Positions 57,448 through 64,000 of a stretch of 64,000 nt of DNA are shown here, piece by piece. Source of the stretch: Rotaria socialis. Its lineage: Eukaryota; Rotifera; Eurotatoria; Philodinida; Philodinidae. The DNA is taken from NCBI GenBank assembly GCA_905331475.1, contig CAJNYU010002202.1:1-64000 (forward strand). Direction: 5' to 3'. Every line of letters begins with the position of its first letter. Within the stretch, counting starts at the first letter, position 1. The position numbers were made by a program, and so were the translations under genes. The notes below the pieces were generated by a model. That model searched no databases. It saw only the letters and a program-made list of their open reading frames with translations, and had not been told where the DNA came from.

Positions 57448-58415
57448 CAGAGATGGGCATAGGACAGGGCGGTCTTGGCGTCCTGCCCTGCAGGACAGTG
57501 TGAGATTTCCATTTTTGTCCAGTCCTGCCACCCATCAAGACAGAAAAGTTAGCAGGACAAAACAGGATAGGACGAAGTTTTGATTTTCGTCCTGCCCTGC
57601 CTCCCGCCAGGGCAAAAGAGTTAGCTGGACGAGACAGGGCAGGATAGAAAATCTTATCATGTGTTCGATCCTGACTACAGATGTGCGGGATCAGCTCCGG
57701 TCATGGTCACGGTTAGCGTCCCGAACCCGGTCTCGGTACCCGTAGGCGGAGCCAGAGCCAAAAAAATAGAGATTTACCGGGACTGTGGCCGGGACCGGGA
57801 CCGAAAAATCTAAAATTTTCGAAGAACCGGGACTGAAAATCCAAATTTAACCGGGTCCATGACCGGAGCCGTGACTGAACTTGAAATCTGTGTGATATTC
57901 TTAGCTTACTCATTTCTAAAATTAAATTTTCCGTACATCATAAATTCAATTTATTAAGAATTTAAAACAAAGCAACTACGAGCAAAGTGATATTAATCGC
58001 CCTTTTCAATGATACTATTATAAGAAATTTTTGAAATAACAGTTGCTCCAATAGTTGTTTGATGTCGCTTATACTCAGATAATATTAAGTTGAATTCATC
58101 AACCATCAAAACTTTATAGTTAGAAACAGGCACCGGGATCGCTGGAAAAAAGCTACCGGATCTGGACCAGAGTCAAAAAAATAGTATATTCATCCGTACT
58201 ATGGCCAGGACCGATAAAAAAATGACCTACCGGGGCTACGCCGAGATTGAAACAAAAAAACCTGGTCACGCACATCTCTAGCCCTGGCAGTCTTTTGTTG
58301 AAAATTACATTGAAAAAATTATGAAAAAGTTTTCTAATTTGTTTTGCCGCCCGCCAGGACCGAGAAGCTAGCAGGACAGAACAGGGCAGAAAACCTTATC
58401 CTGTGCTCGTCTCTG
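57448..58415. mobile_element. hAT-type MITE, outer element
   Basis: 968 bp from CAGAGATGGGCATAGGACAGG to CCTTATCCTGTGCTCGTCTCTG. Flanks are ATTCGAAC and ATTCGAAT (8-bp duplication with one change). The interior is made of GGGCAGGAC and GTCCTGCCC words. CAGAG ends with 8-bp duplications fit hAT. A second element is nested inside. Confidence 0.65.
57675..58280. mobile_element. hAT-type MITE, nested inner element
   Basis: 606 bp bounded by TACAGATGTGCGGGATCAG and CTGGTCACGCACATCTCTA. Flanks ATCCTGAC and GCCCTGGC are a weak 8-bp match. Interior words are ACCGGGACTG, CCGGAGCC and similar, a different vocabulary from the outer element. Confidence 0.55.
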
Positions 58416-58640
58416 ATTCGAATTCACGGCCTCGAATTTCCACTAGAAATCCATTTTTCTGAAAGCTCGACTCCTATTGGTTCCTGATCAACCAATAGGA
58501 TTTAGGGGCAAATGGAGCTGAGGTTCGAACTCAAGGTCTCAAATTATGCGTAGAAATCCATCTTTCTCAAAACTCAATTCCTATTGGTTTTCGACCACCA
58601 ATGGATTTTCAAGGCCAATGGACCTCAGATTCGACCTGCC

Positions 58641-59621
58641 CAGCCCTGACTTTTCTTCGTCAACCGTTATAACGTATCGATATTTTCTCCGAAACCACTT
58701 TCTTTACAGTCAACGTCAAAACAGGAAATTTTCTCAGCACTGCGCAACGCTCAATTCGGTTTGAATCTATTAGGGACGGTGTCACCGTACTTATGGTTAT
58801 CACCGCCATTGCATCCCTAGCTGAGAAGATCAAGCTATAACCTAGAAAGTTCAAAAGTCTGCTATTTCCCCCTTGCATTACCGCCATACAGATTGATACT
58901 ATATAATTTCGATAATCATAAAAATTTGGTTTAAAACCAACTGATGGCAAACACAGGTGTATATATTCAACACCTTTCAATCGAATAAAAATCAAGAGAG
59001 AGATTACATTTTCGTTTCTTATCTTTTGTTTGATATAGGATTAAACTTCTTTGTTAGTTTCTATTTTGATTATATAGCGATTAATGTTTTTCATAATCAC
59101 AAACAAGTGTTATCGTTCTTTAAGAACACATCAAGTTGTAACTTAAATAGCAGTTGCTAGCTTATAAACTATCATCATTTTAGTATTTTTACTTTTAAGC
59201 GATAGCTGCAGGAGACACATTGTCATATTATTTTATCAAAGTACGAAAATGAAAAGAGAAAGAAAAATGACGAAATAATGCTCTTTGTTTGGATTGCTCA
59301 TTAGAATTCAAAACTATCGATACTGTGTCAAAATACAACAACTTGAGGGTGCGATTGTGGTTGACTACCGTGAGACACATAACCACACCCACGCCCTCAG
59401 CTTCAGATGAGAATCAGGGATATTTTAACATGTATTCTTCTGATTCAGGATTTTTTCGATACGAAATATGCATTTCTTCTAATAATATTGGAGTATTATG
59501 ATGTATTTAAAACCGAAAACCGTTATTATTGGCTATCTTGATTAACTTTGAAATAAGATAAAATTCTTTAAGAAAAAGCAGAGGTAGATTCTAGTGATGT
59601 TAATAGAGTTGCAGGATGAAT
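58641..59621. other. Intergenic
   Basis: No gene; contains a telomere-like hairpin at 59342-59401. Confidence 0.45.
59342..59401. repeat. Telomere-like hairpin
   Basis: CTTGAGGGTGCGATTGTGGTTG and AACCACACCCACGCCCTCAG arms around a loop of about 18 nt. The loop includes GAGACACAT. Confidence 0.6.
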
Positions 59622-60423
59622 TCATGTGAAGACGATTAGATATTTGGGCAAGATGTGTCGATTTGAATAGACAACATAAGTGTCAGATCCGTTTGTTGTT
59701 GAGTCGTAACCTGCAGGGCATGTGTCCATTGTCCAATCACCAAGACAGCTTTGGCCGACTAATACACGACAGACAAGCGCTGCGTGTGTTTTTTCTGTTG
59801 TATTAGGGGCAGTGGCAGATGGAAAATAAAATCCGTAGCCATATTTTCGACCTGAAACGAGTTAATGGAGCAGATTCTCCATGGAATAAGAAGATTTTAC
59901 CATGAATGCTTTTCAGTCGATCATGAAATCCTTTTCGAAGGATTTGCTGAGCTATTGATTCTGGGCAAGTGAATGTAAAAATTCGTTCACTTTCACCACT
60001 ATCGAGTCGAGCGTCAATGGTTTCCTTATTATTGAGATACTGAAATAGCCACATTGAATTTTCGACTCTATTGATACTGACAATTTTTTCTCTACTCGGC
60101 ATAAACTCATCAGCTATTGTTAGAAAGTCTGCAGAATCTTTTGGGATAGGTATCAAGAGACTTTCGGACATGTTCCAACCTTCATTAGAAACCTCTGTTA
60201 ACTGCAAATTAATCGGATCAGGCTCTTCATTTCGGCCGTCAAACACGTTGCGTGCTTGTTCTAGAAGATTGTAAGTCAAATCGACGGACATGTTACCTTC
60301 GATGGTTCTTGCAACTTCTATTCGACCATTTTGAAACACAAGACATAAAAGTAATGGATGCAGATCTACTGGTGACGAAGCCACTAATTCCGCTACATAT
60401 TCACCCACACACGAGCGTAACAT
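59622..60423 (-). CDS. PARP-fold protein without the catalytic His
   Basis: Two exons, 60423-59901 and 59851-59622, joined in phase (G|GT) over a 49-nt intron; 250 residues. The N-terminal 110 residues are not recognised (SSPVDLHPLLLCLVFQNG). The C-terminal half is a PARP catalytic fold: KIVSINRVENSMWLFQYL, ERIFTFTCPESIAQQILRKG, KYGYGFYFPSA, HAALVCRVLVGQ, PAGYDSTTNGSDTYVVYS, HILPKYLIVF. In active family members the segment before CPES reads LFHGT, whose His holds NAD; here it is IFTFT. The Tyr of GFYF is kept, and the third position (Glu in polymerising PARPs) is Thr. The fold is intact over its whole length, so it may be a non-catalytic or NAD/ADP-ribose reader protein. An acceptor-like TTTATCTAG just before the ATG hints at an upstream exon. 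Confidence 0.75.
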
Positions 60424-61674
60424 AGTCAGAAGCCTAGATAAATTTACTTTTGCCTTTGAGAGCTTTTAATTGAAAAGAAAGCTCTGAAAATGTGTTTTAA
60501 GTATGATTTCTACACGATTACGTTATTAAAATAACGATATATATATATACTTCTTGCACTTGGCTGCTACTCAAAGGAGTTCTCTATAAGAATGTTTTTT
60601 CGGCACAGTCCACCTAATTCTTCATTAACGAAGACGTTTTATCGATCATTTTCAAGCATAATCAAGAGATAAACAATCGAGATGCTGCTTATTTTAAAAA
60701 TAGGTTCACTTATTGTTGCATTTTTCATGATTCTACATGCAAATATTTTTTTAATACATAGAGCAAACTATGTCTGTAGAAACTGTTATTTTCTTAGTAT
60801 AGTAGTGCTAGCTAGGAAAATTAGTTCTCTTGGTTACTATCTATAATTATTCAAGTTGGTGTTGTCAAGTAATTCAGAAATATTGATCATGGAAAACACA
60901 GTGTATAAGACAAGGAAGGGGCTAGAGGTAATTCGATCAGATCTTCACTTAGTTTATTACTATTTACAAATGAATGCATATGATGAGCAGCAACTATTAT
61001 AGGAACAAGAACTCGTTGTTTCACCAGAGCAAGACTCAACGGATGGGCGCTGAAAAACTTAATTCAAAGAAATAATTTGTGGTATAATTGCACAATGCAT
61101 GCGAGCAATCATGCTCATCTTCGTCCTTTATTGTGAGAACCTCTCTCGATTTTCATGCTCCGAAGCTTTTCTCTCCTGATTTCTTAACATAGCCGTAAAA
61201 GTGGTCCCTATCGAAAATTTCATTGTGAGAACGGTACTAGTACAAATGTTTAAATCGAATTTCATCTCTCAAAAGTCTTGTTCAGAAGTTAAAATGTTAA
61301 GTCATTAAAGTTCCTTTAATCCCCAAGAATTTTTTTCATTAGATTGAAGAATGTTTTCTTCCATAGAAATATTCGAAAGATATTTTCACAAGTGTTTGTT
61401 TATTCGTTAGCTAATGAAAATATTTTCAACCTTTATAAACGACTGATTCATATTATGTATATCACCTTATTACACAACTTATTAGCATAATTTATCGTTT
61501 CTTTAGCGGGCATATTAAAACTGCGTTTCAAGTTGTTGCCATCGAAAAGCAAACACTATTGCTCAGTTTACAGTTCTTTCCGATTTATTATGCCCATGAT
61601 TCTTTGACTTAAATTTTTATTCTATCCAATATATATATATAGGCATCGTTTTTGTACACTGTTCTCAGTTTTCA
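60424..61674. other. Intergenic
   Basis: AT-rich with short TA microsatellites (about 60536-60548 and 61629-61639). No gene recognised; later exons of the FAF1-like gene may lie here but were not found. Confidence 0.4.
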
Positions 61675-62359
61675 CTAAGCTTGATAGATAGCAGAAGCGA
61701 CTTCAAAACTACTCCTCTTTCGAAAGTAAAGATTGTGATTAAATGTTAATTCAAATTTTACATTGCATGATTCTATTACGCACCGTTGATAGTTGATATC
61801 GTTGGTTCGATCCCAAGCCCAAACGATAAAATTTCCAGCTAGATAATTCGTAATCTTTTCGGCACATAGCACATGTCGACAAAAGATTTCTGTGGCTATG
61901 CTACGATCATGATGTATATAGAGGACTAAAGGAGAAGACTAAGAAACAGAAAAAACTGTTTCAGTTTACTTGGTAGATAAACTACGATAGAAAACCTCAC
62001 AGCGTTAGAATCAAACAAAGAATGAGTGATAGCCTCATCAAGTGAATTCATATAGAGTGTCGGTCCCGAGTTTGAATATCGTTCAAAAAAGACACGTGTA
62101 AATTGTTCCATGGCTTTGATTTCATAATTTGGTGGTAGTTCTTCCCCAACGTATGGTTCTGGCACTAAATAGTTCTTCATTTTTAAACATGAATTTTTTA
62201 ATTAGTACGATTACATACTCATACTTCTTTCATGCCATTCAACGACACATCCATCCATGCCTAACTATTAAATAAGATAATTGAAATTGATCAGAAAAAC
62301 AATTCATAACATTTCCTTACTTCTACAACATCAGGGCTTGTGTCGTCTGTTTCCTCCAT
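61675..62359 (-). CDS. FAF1-like UAS-domain protein, partial
   Basis: Exons placed at 62359-62321, 62264-62225, 62164-62001, 61938-61784 and about 61716-61675, all with GT-AG borders and matching phases. The joined reading gives MEETDDTSPDVVE, GMDGCVVEWHER, PEPYVGEELPPNYE, QFTRVFFERYSNSGPTLYMN, SLDEAITHSLFD, LVLYIHHDRSIATEIFC, LCAEKITNYLAGNFIVWAW. This is the thioredoxin-like UAS domain of FAF1, an adaptor that links p97/VCP to ubiquitinated proteins and senses unsaturated fatty acids. The N-terminal UBA domain is missing. After SSFEVASAIYQA the frame ends in TAG, or it could splice onward (A|GTGAAA), so the C-terminal UBX domain is unseen. Either the 3' exons are distant or the gene is cut. 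Confidence 0.7.
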
Positions 62360-63030
62360 CAGACCAGATTCGTTAGGTTGCTTTGCACTTTATATCTGTT
62401 TTAATTCGTGACGAATTTTATGAATAAATCATTTCACGAAAGTATCAAGTAGTTCTAAAAAGATTGATATATGTGTTTTTCTCCTTTCGACTTTCAACTC
62501 GCGATGAAAGAAAAGCATAAATACACCAATATTTTTCATGACCAAAGACACGTGATAGATTTTGTATTTTCTTCTTCCTAAAAAGAGCTATTCTTACCTT
62601 TGCTTTTCACCTTCGTGTTTACATAAAATAAAAAATAACAACGCATTTTAATCACATTGCGAAATAAATACAGAAATAAAATCAGTTAAATATTTTTTCC
62701 CAACGAAGAAATTTGAGAAATTTCAAGTATGAATAGTTGGTAGCACAATCATTGATAGGGCTATCATATGAGGGTGCGGGGTTTGCGTTTGAAGATAGAT
62801 TAATGATGTCTTCTTAACATCGAATGATAAACAATGCTAATGATTATCATCCAAATATTAAACTTTCTTATGAAATAAAGACAAGATTTTTGTTTTTAAA
62901 TATTGTATCCATCAATTTTTTATTTTATTACATATCGATGAACTATATTATTTCTGAAAAATAAACAGCAATTACTTTTGCTTGTACAATCATATGTCTT
63001 TTGTATGACTAATTTAGTGCCATCTCAACA
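62360..63030. other. Intergenic
   Basis: AT-rich with no gene. A lone GAGGGTGCGGGGTTTGCG arm near 62771 resembles the telomere-like hairpins. Confidence 0.4.
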
Positions 63031-63993
63031 TTAATTGTTTAAGTCGATACGCCATATTTGATTAGAGTTAAAGCATGATACATAAAGCACATAATCGCTA
63101 GTGATAAGTACATCGTAAGCAAACGGACAAATGTTTTCGATAGCTCCCATTAATATTCCTTGGCTATTATAAATCTGAACACCATTAGATCCAGAGGAGA
63201 CCCAATAACGATTATATTGATCAATTGTCAAACTAATTGCACTATCTGTTGATGGGCTTGCATGTACATAAAAGAAAAGTCTTTCCTGTCATGCAAGACC
63301 ATTATTAATAGCAGAATATGCATAAATTGCATTGCCAGTCAATGATGTTACGTAAAAATAAGAATCATTCACATGCCATAATCCAAATGGATGACTATAG
63401 TTTACCAATTGGCTTTTAATAAAACTATAATTGCTAGACCGATTACCTGTTTGATTAAAAAATAAGAGATAACTATTACTCATAGAAGTTGCAATCATTA
63501 ATTCCCCATTGCTTGAAAAAATCATATAACGAGCTCCGTTTAAATAAGATGCTGTAATATTTTGAAGTATGGTCAAATTATTACTACCAATAGCTAAAAT
63601 GTAATTAGAAAATTCAACATAATAAGTTTCATTATAAAAGGCTACACCATAAGGCACATCCTTAAATGGTTCACATAATGGATTACTAACTAAACTTAAA
63701 TTTCCAGCATACAAACGAGCAGGAGTAAGCGTATTTTCAGAAACTGTAACTAAAAATCCATGATTGTCAATAAACAATGAACGAGAATCTGATACCGGGG
63801 TATAAATCTTATTAGATGCATTGAATCTATTCAGTAAGCAACTGGTATCAGAAAAACAAGATTGACTTGTATTGGGAAAAAATCCTTGAAGAAAATAAAG
63901 ATGAGCTTGCAATGTCAACTGAATTTTGTAAATAAGTGGAAAAGTGTTGAAAAATTGGCATGTATTATTTGGAAAAACAATTAAGAGCAACAT
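63031..63993 (-). CDS. Secreted beta-propeller protein, 3' part, one in-frame TGA
   Basis: One frame runs from the window edge to a stop at 63031, broken only by a TGA at 63289-63291 (NNGLA*QERLFFY). Repeated blade-like motifs are seen: SRSLFIDNHGFLVTVSEN, VPYGVAFYNETYYVEFSNYI, ARYMIFSSNGELMIATSMSN, PFGLWHVNDSYFYVTSLTGN, SLTIDQYNRYWVSSGSNGVQ, AYDVLITSDYVLYVSCFNSN. These are like NHL/SGL six-bladed propellers. About ten N-x-S/T sites and Cys pairs suggest a secreted or lumenal protein. The TGA could be a CGA codon changed by one transition. The start lies beyond the window. It is a different subfamily from the NHL pseudogene at 6-7 kb. Confidence 0.65.
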
Positions 63994-64000
63994 ACGGAAA

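Larger units (their letters stand above)
57395..58640. repeat. Tandem ~100-bp repeat split by nested hAT elements
   Basis: Units near 57395-57447, 58471-58531 and 58571-58640 share TCCTATTGGTT, GA(T/C)CAACCAATAG and a GAGGTTCGAACTC-like end. The first is separated from the others by the insertion at 57448-58415. Confidence 0.5.

Noticed and set aside
63289-63291. TGA as a selenocysteine codon
   Set aside because: No SECIS-like structure noticed and the protein is not a known selenoprotein type; a transition from CGA is simpler.

Overview
The window is AT-rich eukaryotic DNA, most likely from a bdelloid rotifer (Adineta/Rotaria type). Seven observations point there. Introns are mostly very short (49-85 nt) with GT-AG ends. 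An NHL-repeat gene and an ADP-ribosyltransferase-TPR gene of bdelloid type are present. A short (TGTGGG)n tract matches the bdelloid telomere repeat. An intronless bacterial-type sugar dehydrogenase gene is present. Degraded MULE, mariner, hAT and LTR elements lie close together. No operons, CRISPR arrays or rRNA genes were seen. The species call is inference.

Layout. 1-7.3 kb: a three-exon small Cys-rich membrane protein gene, then an NHL-repeat pseudogene split by a solo LTR. 7.8-14.9 kb: a Gfo/Idh/MocA dehydrogenase lacking its Rossmann start, a hypothetical exon cut short by a MITE, and a TPR/ADP-ribosyltransferase gene broken by about six frameshifts. 15-25 kb: one intact C2-domain gene among several inverted-repeat elements and transposase relics. 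25.3-27.2 kb: a complete non-autonomous LTR retrotransposon with 5-bp target duplication. 28-29.8 kb: a two-RRM RNA-binding protein. 30-42.5 kb: mostly repeats, an orphan exon at 32.2-32.5 kb and a mariner relic at 35-36 kb. 42.5-43.7 kb: a KDM4-like JmjN/JmjC protein whose iron-binding residues are gone. 44-59 kb: repeat-dominated, with a full MULE transposon carrying tandem-repeat TIRs, a non-autonomous relative, and nested hAT-type elements. 59.6-64 kb: a PARP-fold protein lacking its catalytic His, a FAF1-like UAS-domain gene, and the 3' part of a secreted beta-propeller gene running off the window.

The genes do not form a pathway. This is a low-density, element-rich, possibly subtelomeric stretch. 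Three patterns stand out. (1) Many inverted-repeat elements have an interior built almost wholly from one short self-complementary word, a different word in each family, and several share CCC...GGG ends beside TA. (2) Small hairpins with telomere-like TGTGG arms are scattered throughout. (3) Two enzyme-fold genes (JmjC and PARP) keep their scaffold but lose catalytic residues. Several frameshifts fall in A/T homopolymers and the window has two N bases, so some of the breakage may be assembly error.
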